From NCBI GenBank assembly GCA_032622095.1, contig CP136066.1, positions 47,340,911 to 47,404,910 on the forward strand: a stretch of 64,000 nucleotides of DNA. The letters are read 5' to 3'. Shown here in pieces: positions 24,701 through 37,100 of this stretch. Made by a program: the position numbers and the translations under genes. The notes under the pieces are model-generated. The model had not been told where the DNA came from. It saw nothing but the letters and a program-made list of their open reading frames with translations, and did not search any database. The first letter of the stretch is position 1; every line of letters begins with the position of its first letter. The DNA comes from Siphonodentalium dalli. Taxonomy: Eukaryota; Mollusca; Scaphopoda; Gadilida; Siphonodentaliidae.

Positions 24701-27700
24701 TATGAATGCATGTTGGTATGCAAATATTATGTGTGGTGCACTTCCGTGCACCACACACATTGGCAGACTACGATGCATCCATAGTAACCCAATGGAAATT
24801 CAGGAAACAAACATCCATTTCTTTTATAAATTTCAACACAGCTATTTTGGCTCAACAAGAGATGATACCATGACCCAGATTACTTTGCTGTAATACTCTG
24901 TGTCTATCATATTTCACTTCTATTATTTCAGAAACTGATGATGGATATATACCATCTCACAACCCCCTTCACTACAGTGAGGGTAATTACCAAACAGTTG
25001 GTAAAATGCTTGGTTTTCTCTTGCTGCATGGTGGACCAATTAGAGCAGTGTTCCATCATGCTTTAATTGGATTTGGAATAGGTGACGAGGCAGCTACTCT
25101 GGCCACAGTCATTGGTGAAGCCAGACCAATAATACAGGAGGTGAGAATCAATAAATATATCTAATAAATCTAGTCTTTCTACATTTGGTTTTTGCTACTG
25201 TACACTTACAGCCCATAACTTACATTACAGCTGTTACACATTGTATAGCCTATTACAAACCACAACACGCTGTTACATCACAATGCTACAGGGTGAGCTA
25301 TTACACATGGCAATGCTTACTATAAAGTGGTGTCAGAAATTTCATGTTCTGGGGCAAATAGCACTTTTCAGTCTAGCAAAATGGTGCTATTTATAGAACA
25401 GCGAGAGCATGTGGCATTGTTTATAAACAGAGGGTCGGACATGATACACACACCAAGTTTCAAAAGATTCTGCTTGGTGGATTTATTATATTTTAAGTAT
25501 TTAATTTTTTAACAATAAATTTTGACACTATTGAGCTCACTTTGCTGATACCATTGGGGCCTGATCCCTCCAGCATAATGAAAATATGAACTTCTATGTT
25601 TAATATTACTCCAAAAACAAATTTCAGTTTCAAAATCTCTTCAAGGTCCACACAAGACCTGAAATATATGAGATCCACACAGGATTTAGTGTTAATTTTC
25701 AAATTACCCTTCAGCCCCTAAAAATTAATCAAGCGTGACACCTTGAACAAATTAGGACCTAGGCATCATACCAATGCCCAAAACCAAGTATCAAAAGATT
25801 CTGTTTGGTGGAACTAGAGAAGAAGTTTTTAAAAGTATTTATTTAAAATCTAGTTTTTGGCCCCTTATCTGTCCCAATTGATGCAGAGGCCCCAAATGAT
25901 TAAATTGACTTCATCTCAGATGAGCTAAAAAAATTGGGGGTATAAATATCAATTTTAATATTTCTTATCATAGCTGAAGAACTCTCCTAATGTCAACAGT
26001 GACATGCCAGGTATTAAAAACCTCATGGAGGAGGCTGAGCTTTTCCTGCCTGTCAATGGGGGAACAAGAGACACAATCGTCAGATGTCTGACCAGCCATT
26101 TCAGTTGGGTGACAAGGCGGCAGCCAATGTTGTCTGCAATATGGAAAGGGGCAGAGGAGACTGGACTGCACAGTTTTTTTGCAGAAACATCCTGGTATAT
26201 AATCTTATTTGATAATTTTCAAACATGCTCCATTATAACATATATTATAAGTTATCCAGTTTCTGGACAGAGTATATGGGTTCATGTTGCCTGCCTGGTA
26301 TTCATATTCATCCAAGTCGAATGCAAGCCCATACTCTTTACAGAAACTGTATAACATATTTGTACACCTGCTCTACCTGAATATGTAAAAATATAATATT
26401 GCAGAAGCATTGTTTCATCATCTAAAATTAGTCGGACATACATTGTTAATGAGCATACTGGGATGCATATAACCCAAGAGCCTAATTTCGATTTTTTTGT
26501 TTTAACCAATCTTTGGCACATTCCATTAGCTTCATAACGGTACATCTGGGGAGAAATCTGTTGCGATATTCCTGATTATCTGTGATGGTTTCGGTATATA
26601 CTGTGAAAACAAAGCACGTTACCCATGCACGCAGGATTGTTAGAGTGAAATTGACATGGAATTGTGAAATTGACATGAAAATGTCACATCATTGCACCCG
26701 CATAGATTCCGAAAAATGCACGTATATAACAAGACTAATCATGTTTGTTATGGGAAATGTCCATATCGGTATACCATTAGAGAAGGAAACAACTATTTCA
26801 TTTTATATTTGTGAAGCTGCTATCATTTTCATGTTACGAAATTTGCAAGTGATGCCAGTTTCGCTTGGGATCTTCCGTTTGATGGAATGTGTTCGTAAAT
26901 TAGTCCTGCATATTGCATGTTATGCAACTCTGCATCTACAAGTGAGGTTATGTCGAAGGTTCTTCATGATTAACATGTTGCAGGCTTGTCCCAATTTGTA
27001 TTAGCGTCCATGAATTTGCCCGTATTTATTTACTTGAAACGTTAACTGGTTGGCTGCCATTGTTTTCGTTACACAAAACATGATGACGAATTGTTACATT
27101 AGTTCCAGCTCTTAATTAAATAGGTAAAGTAGTCACGGGGGTAGGGTGAGACAGCTGGTCACATGTTGGGTGAGACAGGGAAATCTCACCCAGCTGTCTT
27201 ACACGGGCTGCCTGTGCTAAAATGTGTAGGAGTAGGAGAAAGATCTATCCCACCCCATCTATCTCAATGGAATACGCGTTTCTTATGACATCGGAGGTGG
27301 GAGAAATATAAATCCAACCGTACCCATGGGGTGTTCCCTAAAATATCATGCCACAAACTAATGTAACATAATTTCATAGTTTCAGCAATTACCTTGCAAC
27401 ACTTTTTTTTTTTCAGATGTTTTTGAGAGCATACTGTGCCAGAGATGCGCACCAAAGAATGAGTTAACAGCAGATTTGCTGCACAGCTTTTTCAAATTCA
27501 ATGAATTTGGCCATCCAGGTTCAAATGAAAATAGTCAATCACAGACAATTGCAGGCTTCTTGGAGTCATACCTTTATGACGTAGAAGGTATGAAATATAC
27601 CATCGGAATAATTGTTTATTTGAAATGCTGAAGTTGCAATGTTTTAAACAGAATATGACGGAAACTGAGTTTGCAAGAACATATTTTTTTTAAATATGCT

Positions 27701-29912
27701 ATCTGATTCTATAGCAAGATGCCATATTTATATGCCTTCATGACATATATGGAGTACATATCTCTCTTGACATCAACTGAGTATCCAACTAAATTGATTG
27801 ATTGATTTGTATCACTTCCAAAAGCTAAGGCTATATCTTGATAAAAGAAGGGGGGCCTGTGTGCAACCAAATTAGAAAATGATGACCTGCAGAGGTTTAA
27901 AGTTTTAATATGAATATTCAAATGTATTTAAAAATCTTCACAAGTGAATGTAACAGGGTATTTATTATGAAAGTGTCAATGACACTGTAGCTCAACTTTG
28001 TAAAGAAGGTAATTTTTGTGTGATTGGCAATGAATAGAGAGATTAAAAATGAGTGTAAAAAGAGCAGTAAATGATTTAGTCATACACAGAGTAAAATCCA
28101 AGATGGCAGCTGGCGGCCATGTTTTTTGTCCGATTGACCCCAAAATGACTCTTTCCCATCTACATTCCAATTTCAATAGCCATGAAAAATTTCATGATGA
28201 TCAGACTAAAGGTACAACCTGTAGCCCGTGCTAAAGGATTTAGTCATACAAAGAGTAAAATCCAAGATGGCTGCTGGTGGCCATGTTTTATGGCCGAATG
28301 ACCCCAAAAAGACTCGTTCCCATCTACATGTCAATATTAACATCTCTGACAAATTTTATGATGATCATACAAAAAGGTACGACCTGCATGTAGCCCGTGC
28401 TAAAGAATTTCGTCATACAAAGAGTAAATCCAAGATGGCTGCCATGTTTTTTGGCCGAATGACCCCAAAATGACTCGTTCCCATCTACATACTGTTAACA
28501 TCCATTTTATGATGATCCGACTAAAAGTACGACCTGTAGCCCTGCTAAATAATTTAGTCGTAGAAATAGCAAAATCCAAGATGGCTGCTGGCGGCCATGT
28601 TTTTTGTCCGAATGACCCCAAAATGACTCTTTCCCATCTACATTCCAATTTCAATAGCCATGAAAAATTTCATGATGATCAGACTAAAGGTACGACCTGT
28701 AGCCCATGATAAAGGATTTAGTCATACAAAGAGTAAAATCCAAGATGGCTGCTGGTGGCCATGTTTTATGGCCGAATGACCCCAAAATGACTCGTTCCCA
28801 TCTACATGTCAATATTAACATCCCTGACAAATTTTATGATGATCACACTAAAGGTACGACCTGTAGCCCGTGCTAAAGAATTTAGTCATACAAAGAGTAA
28901 ATCCAAGATGGCTGCCATGTTTTTTGGACGATTGACCCGAAAATGACTCGTTCCCATATACATACTGTTAACATCCATTTTATCATGATCCGACTAAAAG
29001 TACGACCTGTAGCCCGTGCTAAATGATTTAGTTATACAAAGAGTAAAATCCAAGATGGCTGCTGGTGGCCATGTTTTATGGCCGAATGAACCAAAAATGA
29101 CTCGTTTCCCATCTACATGTCAATATTAACATCCCTGACAAATTTTATGATGACTACACTAAAGGTACGACCTGTAGCCTGTGCTAAAGAATTTAGTCAT
29201 ACAAATAGTAAATCCAAGATGGCTGCCATGTTTTTTGGCCGAATGACCCCAAAATGACTCGTTCCCATCTACATACTGTTAACATTCATTTTATGATGAT
29301 CATCTACATGTCAATGTCAACATCCATGACAAATTTCATAATAATCGGACAAAAGGTACGAACTGTAGCCCGTGCTAAAGGACATTGTTGACGAATCACA
29401 CACGCACACACAGACGACGGATACCAAGCCATGGCAATAGCTCAAACTTTACAAAGTAAAGTTGAGCTAATAAGTGATAATTAATTTATCAATCACTTAT
29501 TGGTGGGAAACCTATTTAGATCGATCAATTTACAATGTAGGTTCAAATTAGTCCACCATAGATTTTATTGTATTCGCAACCCTGAGCAATACAGAGATAT
29601 AATCATAATCATTTTCTTCCAATTTCAGAAAACAAGATTATTTGTGAAAATTCTGTGCAGATGACGCTGGGCAGAATCCTAAAATACATGACTGGGTGTA
29701 AGCACATACCACCCGGAGGATTCTGCTCACAATTCACTGTCAGCTGTTGCAGCAACATTATCAGCAATGAGGAGATTTTGTACTCATTTCCATTTGTGTC
29801 AACATGCACACTTGAACTTGCTATCCCCGTGTGGCTCTCATGTAGCTACAGAAGGTTTTCTGAAGTTATGACAGAAACAATAATAGGAAGCCAAGGATTT
29901 GGTCATGTTTAA
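18742..29912 (+). CDS. HECT-domain E3 ubiquitin ligase, G2E3-like (nine exons, 5' partial)
   Basis: Exons: 18742-18846, 19235-19422, 20308-20403, 20978-21152, 22646-22745, 24932-25140, 25974-26194, 27417-27587, 29629-29912. All have GT-AG borders, and the phases agree at every junction but one. Exons 1-2 encode a UBX-like segment (GITVKMRDG, RRF, LFNFVGS). Exon 3 is Glu-rich. The HECT N-lobe runs through exons 4-8: VHFLNEEGIDEGALLREY, then VGKMLGFLLLHGGPIRAVF, then LPVNGGTRDT. Exon 9 is the C-lobe: ILKYMTGCKHIPPGGF, the catalytic cysteine in VSTCTLELAIP, and the terminal GFGHV typical of G2E3-like proteins. HECT enzymes take ubiquitin from an E2 onto that cysteine and pass it to a substrate. 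The exon 7/8 join is one phase out (TG joined to ATG would read a stop), implying an unseen microexon or a lesion. The start lies upstream, probably in the gap. The gene converges with the integrase gene. Confidence 0.85.
19800..19945 (+). repeat. Dispersed repeat with CAGACGGACTGACGGA motif, in HECT intron 2
   Basis: A stretch with AAAGTTATCATCCGGAAACC, then CAGACGGACTGACGGATGG, then an imperfect inverted pair around ACAACCTTTTTTTC and GGGCGTATAAA. I know similar sequences as common dispersed repeats in bivalve genomes, which is one of the weak taxonomic clues. It lies between HECT exons 2 and 3. Confidence 0.45.
22990..23420. repeat. Dispersed repeat in HECT intron 5, copy at 59.3 kb
   Basis: The part at 23230-23410 (TTGTTTACATAAC ... 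ATTTTAAC ... CGCCCGTATCTTTAA) is related in the same order to 59310-59460. No coding content. Confidence 0.5.
23820..24440. repeat. Palindromic units of the ATGCATTCTCTTATATATG family, in HECT intron 5
   Basis: A diverged unit lies at about 23830-23880 and a better one at 24371-24438, where GTCAATGCATTCTC is mirrored by GAGAATGAATTGAC. The same unit appears at 33102-33157 and twice at 54.2-54.5 kb. A second inverted pair, GATGCTGCGATTTAAATCG (23891) and CGATTTAAATCGCAGCATC (about 24300), lies around it. Probably one or two decayed foldback elements; the boundaries are not clear. Confidence 0.55.
24073..24135 (+). mobile_element. One terminus of a hAT-like element
   Basis: CAGTGGCGCATCCAG followed by a G-rich run, then CCGGGGGTGCCCCCCC. 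This is a very common animal hAT-like terminus. The other end was not found, so this may be a truncated copy inside the HECT intron. Confidence 0.45.
27988..29469. repeat. Terminal-inverted element holding an eight-unit tandem array, in HECT intron 8
   Basis: TAGCTCAACTTTGTAAAG at 27988 is mirrored by CTTTACAAAGTAAAGTTGAGCTA-type sequence ending at 29469. Between them, eight units of 146-168 bp each begin with CCAAGATGGC (about 28097, 28261, 28430, 28575, 28739, 28901, 29048, 29214). Three unit types are distinguishable: A (GCTGGCGGCC, TTTTGTCCG), B (GCTGGTGGCC, TTTATGGCCG) and C (GCTGCCATG, short). They occur in the order A B C A B C B C, so a 475-bp higher-order unit has been duplicated. 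The right end contains CACACACGCACACACAG and GACGACGGATACCA, as in other invertebrate repeats of this type. Confidence 0.85.
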
Positions 29913-31114
29913 CATCTTTCAATTCCTATTATTGTCTGCCATAACTTCCGAAAACTTTCTGTTATCTAAGTGTTTGTATATACAAAAATATTATTAGTTT
30001 TGAATTCGCGCAGATAGGTGTGCGAATATTCAAAGTGCGTGAATTCGAAGCTGAGCGAAAAATAGTACTGCATGAATTTAAATACGAGTTAGGTATGATC
30101 AACTTTGAATATAGCAAATAACATATTTTGAAAGTTGATGTTCGATCTTATTTAGGCCAAAAAAAAACTTGTCTGTTTCCGATTTCTTGCGCAAAAAAAT
30201 CCAGGTAGGCAGGTAAGAAAAACAATTTTTTTGCCAATTTAAAAAATAAATCCATCTATAATGCACCATATTCTAAAAAACAAGATGAAACTTGGTATTC
30301 TCAATACCTTTGTATCTAGTTGCTGAAGTTTCTGACAGAAAACGAGTTTTATATCTGACAATATACCCAGAATGTGCACCAGGAAGTTTGGAGTGATCTG
30401 AGTTCCAAGAAGGGACACGAAAATGCTATCTCACATAGCTCATGGCACCATGTTGCGCAATACTGTACATGACAACATTGATACTATCGGCATTGCTAGC
30501 AATGGTCTTAGACAACTTCTGTGCCATCATGTTGACATCACATTTTCAACAGATTTATTCCTGAGATTGGGATTCATCTGCAACCACAAATACATGTATC
30601 TTAATAGATAAATAGTTCTTGCAAATTCCATTCAGTTGTTAACATTTATTAAATTTGTTTAAATGGGATAAGAAATTAATGGGGAATTTCTTTAGGAAAC
30701 AATTAAATCGATTGCATGATTTTGGATGTAGTTCTGACTCGGAACTTCTGAACGCGTGACTTGATTATGATAGCCTTTATCTATATAGTAGACGACAAAG
30801 GTGATAGATAAAAAACGATATAGATGTGTTTTACATGTCAATTACATGCATACAAAAAATTAATAAAAAAAAACATTTTATAATTAATTTGCTTTGGAAA
30901 ATTTTGGAAAACAAATCCAGATCGGCCCAATTTCTGCAAGTAGGACGAGAAACCGGAAGCACAGACATTTTTTTTTTGCCTTATTGTATGATCACATGTT
31001 CGAAAACAATTGCAAAATTACCTTACCAGACAGACTTATGTTTGTTTGTTTGCTAATTTTCGGACGACATCAAGTACATCAGGATTTCAGTCTGTTGTGC
31101 TTACATGCAAAATG
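29913..31114. other. Space between the convergent HECT and integrase genes
   Basis: This holds the 3' regions of both genes. A + strand AATAAA lies at 30245-30250, 333 bp past the HECT stop. A - strand AATAAA (TTTATT at 30554-30559) lies 556 bp past the integrase stop. A short decayed end resembling the GGCCAAAG-type MITE is at 30152-30235. No further gene is seen. Confidence 0.45.
30245..30250 (+). promoter_or_regulatory. Candidate polyadenylation signal of the HECT gene
   Basis: First AATAAA downstream of the HECT stop codon, followed by an AT-rich stretch. Position fits a 3' UTR of about 350 bases. Chance occurrence is possible in AT-rich DNA. Confidence 0.3.
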
Positions 31115-34100
31115 CTAATTTTCATCTTCCTCAAGAATGGATTTAGCTATTAGGTACTTATCTTTGATGTTAGTCTCTGGGCCAATCCTTGAGAACATAA
31201 GCTCATTCTGTCTGGGTGAAATTTCCATAGTAACTGGCTCTATTACAACAGATTCTGATTCCTCAATAACATCATCAGAATTTGTGCTGATTTCTTGTAT
31301 GGCATCCTCAATTCTGGCCTGCAAATTTTCTGAAAAAGAACTATCAGAAGATGGCAAAATATTATTAGAGTTCAGCATACTGTGAACCCACAACTGATAT
31401 GGTGACTGATTCCTTTCCGTTCTGAGGCCATGGTTGTTCCATGCTTGCATGAAGTCACTTAAATCCTTATTTATGGCATCCAAACATGCATAATGCAAAC
31501 AAAAAATATCTACATCATTTGAAGGGTTGAGAATACCTTCATCCTCAAATTCATAAAACATTATGTAATATCGCTCAACCACCTCTTTATATACGTCTCT
31601 CCAAAGGCGTTCAATCCTCTGATTGTGGACAGATTCTCCAGTAATATGGCTGGCCCGGTTGCGTCCATTTAACAAATTTATGAGTGTAGCTACTTGAATA
31701 TTTTCACCTCCATAGTCAGACCGCACTCTTGAGGGAACACCATTCTTCAATACAGCCTTAACAAACAAATCCAGTACTGTTGATGAAGAGTTATCAGAGG
31801 CACATTCCAGGAAAGTAATCAGTCTAGTTTTCCCATCAACACAACCATGAGTTGCAAACTTCCATCTAAAAATTATTAAAAATCATCTTAAATTCCAGAT
31901 AGTAATTAAAAATAAAATAGATACAGAAATCAGCACCCCCACTTACACACATCCATTGCTTACTTTTTCAAACGGAACAACATAGAAAGATTAATTATGA
32001 ACTATTTGTATGTTCAATAAAAATACAAAGTATTGCAATCTCTATGTATTCAACAAACCTACAATTCATATACTTGTAACAATAAGAAAATCGATTGCTT
32101 TCTTGAGAATTACAGATATTTATCACATTAGAGGGAACAATATCATACAGTCTATTTCAGAAACTCATTGCTCGTATTATAGAATTCAAACTTGCGATGC
32201 CGTTTGAAAGGTGAAATTTATTGAATCAAGATGAGGTAATGATTGATGTCAGAAGGGAAGATTTAAATCCTTATGTGTTTTAGTAGAACTGGTTCTGATA
32301 CATGCACTCATGTATCGTCTTTTCATAGCTTAAGCATGTTGTGTTTCTTGCCCTGCCATGTCTTACAATGAAGTATATGTTATTATTGCTCAGACGGAGA
32401 CTGGTTGGTGACTTAGTGACTGACTGGACACCTAAGTGACAGGTCGGTGATTCATTAGCCAGATTCCGTAAGACTTTTCTAGGAATGGGTTTGCTCAACC
32501 TTGACAGAAATTCAATTACAATGCAATACATAAAAATGTGGTCCTTGCCGCTCTTCTACTAAGCAGTTCTATCATACAACAGAATACAAAGACCCCACCA
32601 TCGGGAACAAGTACAGAGATAAAACTTTCATCTCATTTTTTTGAGACAATGTATGTTAAACTCTTCCCCAGGTCCTGTACTATAAGCTCATGCTCTATCA
32701 GGTTACATGTATGCATATGTTCCTACTGCAGAATGACATAACCTGAGTTATTCTGTGGTCTATTCCAATCTTATTAAGGACATGTGGTCCATAATGGTGT
32801 CACTTCAACTTTGCGTGAAGTCAGTTCAGCAAGAGTAACTACTTTCGAAACCACAGGGAATACAAGGACATGCCATGCAATATATCAAAATAAAGATCTG
32901 GAGCATGAGGGTGGTTAATGGCTCCTGATTCTAATGGAACAGTAGCTTGAAGTCTGTTACAGCACAGATAGCTGAACTGCAGAAAGCTTAAATATTTTAA
33001 ACAAACAATCCAGACACCTAACTACAACAAATTTAGATATTATCCATGTCATGTGTCCAGCATGGCTTAACATTTCCATGACTGGAGCTTCCTGAAATAT
33101 AGAGAAAACACTATAAGGCGCCTCACGTTTATAAAAGAATGCATTGCCCTAACAAGTCGGTGAAAATATTTGCTCTACTTGATTGTGAAATGACCCATAA
33201 ATACACAGAACGACACAATGTGTAAATGGGTTTGTCGATACGGCACTCAGCACAGCACGAGTGCCGTATCGACAAACCCATTTACACATCGTGTCATTCT
33301 GGGTTTATTACATGCTTCGCGTCCTATAATCGGTGCATTAAAAATACAGGATTAGAAGGTTATTTAGGCTCATACAGGGCGTGTTTGTCATCTCTGATGA
33401 TTGTTTTATTTAAATAGTTACAGTTTCATGGTTGAGGCGAACGTCATGTACGCCATTTTACGTCAACGAGATGCGTATGGAACGTATGTTCCACACGGAT
33501 TTGTAAATATGGAACAGCAATAACACTGTACTTCTAGGAACAAGCGTGTAATAAACATATTTATGATATTATGCCAGAAAGAACAGATGGTACACTTTGA
33601 TGGCTGTGGAAAGTGGCTTTGCAACTTTTTACAACCACACTTTTGTTTCAGAAAAGTCTTCAGGTCAGACTTCAGAGACAAAAATATAAATTTGTTAGTA
33701 TTGTAATCGGACAAAATGCTTAAAAGAAACTTAAAAATTCATAAATTTACATCATTGGCTGAGATGCTTCACAACAGTGTATTTCGCACTCAGGATTGCA
33801 ATAAAAGATATAGTCCCCGAATTTGCCTCTTTGTTTTTGTATCTATTTTTGTTAGTGCAATGAAGTTTTACAAGAATTTTAATTTCATGAACAAATCAAT
33901 CATTTTGTATTGTCTGTTTTTGGTGTCATTCGCGGCTTTTCAAAATATTATTAATCTGCCTAATCAATGTGAAGTAATTCTATTGGTGCACTGCCAACTT
34001 GGACAGAAGCATGCGCTTATTCGTGATTACATTGTACCGCTGTCAAGGCATTCAGCTTTTACTCACTAGTGAGAGATACATACGATCTACAATGAGTCCC

Positions 34101-37100
34101 CAGTTTATAGCGAAATTTACAAAACGATTCCAGCTAATTAGTTCTGGGCAAAGCCTTTTATGATGTCCAGACCTAATTTACTGGATGCGTTTTTTAATTC
34201 CGCTATAACCAGGGAAAGAGTTGTAGATTCTATTTATTACATATTCAAACACCTGGATAAACATACTGTATGTGCTCCAGTTGACTTGTCGTATATAAAA
34301 TCCTTCAAAGAAACTTGGATATAATTTGACATACTGTTTGAAAATTGAATAATTTTGGAGGTACATTTTTTTTTTATTTATGACAAAAAAAATTTGAGAA
34401 TATTTGTTGGATGGCTGATATTGCAATGAAATATCTATTTCATGTACTTTATTCAGACCTTTTTCCAACTTTGAATCAGCCACTGACAGCTAAAGGGTAT
34501 AATGTCTAACATAGAGTATTGGGTTCAGAAATCGCCCCTACTCAACCATTTGCATGCCAAAAAATGCAGAATTTGATTCTAGATAGGGTAATATGGCATA
34601 TTTCTCATCAACAATGACTTAAAGAGTATGAAAAATTGAATATGAACAAATAAGTTTGAAAAAAATAAATTGTGGATGGTCAGTCGGTGAGAAAAATTGC
34701 TCTACTTGATTGTGAAATGACCCATAAACATATTTATGATATTATGCCAGAAAGAACAAAGATGATACACCTTGATTTTTTTTTTTACAACCACACATTG
34801 AAGGGGTACTGTACACTGGCTCCAATCATAAAATCATTGTCATCATAATTACAAAGATGTTTGCATCGTTCATAGAGCACACAATTGTATTTGAACTGAT
34901 CCATGGCTCAAATTCATTCATTTGTTGAATATATTCTGTTGAGTGCAAAAGGAGATGGCCCCATTACCCATAAATGGCCAGAGATAATCTACGGCACCCC
35001 TTTAACTCCTGCCTATCCAAAAAAATAACAGATTCTGTTAATCCATGTCTTACCTTCAAATTTGTGCTCAAATAATGAATTGAATTTACCTTCATTTTAT
35101 GTGTTCACATAATTAAACATTGAAATTTACTTTATTGTGTTTTTAATATATGGTTGCAATTCAGTCCAATTGGGAAATTTACTCCTTTGAGATCTCTTCA
35201 ATAAAATAAAATTATTGCTAGATAAATCCAATCATACTAATTAAAGGCACTCAATCTGATTAAGCACCCCTAAATTACTATTTCTTTGGCTTCGGGGGTA
35301 AAAAATATTTGATTTGAGTCGAGGAACCCATCCATCAATACTCAAGAGTTATTAGAAATTGATTTTTGATGTTTGTAATTTTCTCGAGATGTGTACTAAT
35401 AATTGCCCCTAACTTTGTAATTTTCTCAAGATGTGTACTAATAATTTTCCCAGAAACACTTATTCAAACAAACAAAGATGGATAACTCTAAAACTCTACA
35501 ATAGAAATAACAAAACTTCAAAAATTGATATCTGATCACTCTGAGCATTGATAGGTAGGTTCCTTGACTCAAATCAATTATTTTTTATCCCCGAAGCCAA
35601 AGAAATAGTAATTTATGAGGCCTGATCGGATTAAGTACCTTTAAGTTTTTGGATAATCTATATATATAAAACCCGTCGTCTGTGTGTGTATCTGTGTGTG
35701 TGTGTATCTGTGTATAACTCGGTCACGCTTTTGGCGCGTTTATAACTTTTCAACCATGCGTCCAATGTGGCCCAAATTTTATACCACGGCATACAGTGTG
35801 CTATAAAAGGTGACTCATCAAATTTGACGCCGATTGGTCAAAGCAAACCTGAGATCTAACATGGTCCCCGAATGCAGTATTTGCACTCAAGTAGACACTA
35901 TTTCTTACGACGTTTGTCGAAAAGACGTCATTGACATCGAACGCAAACCAACACTTGCTTTGCTATTGTAGGCCAAACTTCCATGCGCTCTACCAAAGCG
36001 TTGTTGGAAATAGGTGCTAAATTAATGTATCAGTTCAGGTTCAGTGTGAATTTAGGTAACGAATGTTGATTTTGTCGCGGAAGTGCATGTATAGTGGGGT
36101 GTAGTCTCAAGACTCGAACGTTCTACAAATGGACCGCGCAGTGCAGGAGTGTGATCATTAGGCGGCATGCTGAATACAGGTTCCAAAGGGGGTACGTTCA
36201 AAATGTGATTTTGTTTTGTTCAATATGTGCATGCGCATATATGGACTGGGTGTGTAGAAATGCAGTGTTAGTGAAATAAAGTGTTTCAACACGCATCCAG
36301 TGACAAAAAAGAGAAGCATGACCATTCCATGTGTCAATGAACATTTATATACCCGTCATTTTGTGACGGGCAACCCCCTAGTATACACATACCTGATTAG
36401 TTTCATATGACCATCCATGTGCCACAAACTGTTTGCACTTGGCACATAATAGCGACGTCTTACAATCATGTTGCTCCATCGTTTAGCAACAGATGCAGGA
36501 TCTATTCTCCTCAAAGATTCTCTCACCCGTTCACGTTGAACAATATGCCCTTCTACCATGAGGTAACCTAAAACCATCTGGAATGGGAATATTTAACTTA
36601 AATAGTAATCATGCCTTTAACAGCAGATAGACGACGTAATTGTTTAGATGGGTAATACCCCCAAATGTATTTAATTATAACTCATTGACCTGTACTTGTA
36701 AGTGTGTGTCATTTAATAATGAAATCATGTTAAAAAACCTCAAATTTGCAATCCCAAAGTGCTGAGGTAGTGTCAGACCAAAACGAGATGGCACCCAGCT
36801 AAGTGGGTGTTTTGATTAAAGAGACTGTAAGTAACTACAATTTGTGAACTATTATGGCTCAGTACCTGGCACTAAATCAGCAGTCAATATTGGTGGCTGG
36901 CATAATAATATTATAAAAACATTGGCATACTATACCTAAATATATATGAATTTTTAAGCATTTTCATTGAACTTGTTCCAAGAACTGATAATTTACCTTA
37001 ACTCCCGCATTCGGATGTCGCTGGTGGATAGCGCTCACAGCTTCATCCAATTCCTCCTCACTAATTGTTGAGTATTTGTCTCGAGTTCTGTTTCCAGTTT

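Noticed and set aside
26173-27417. Alternative donor at 26173 to restore the HECT exon 7/8 phase
   Set aside because: It would fit the phase but drops about eight residues from a conserved-length part of the HECT N-lobe; a microexon or lesion is more likely.
28049-28709. Repeated peptide KSKMAAGGHV as a gene
   Set aside because: By-product of the tandem array in HECT intron 8, on both strands.
36094-36279. 61-codon frame on the + strand
   Set aside because: Lies inside the non-autonomous Helitron and shows no Rep/helicase similarity.
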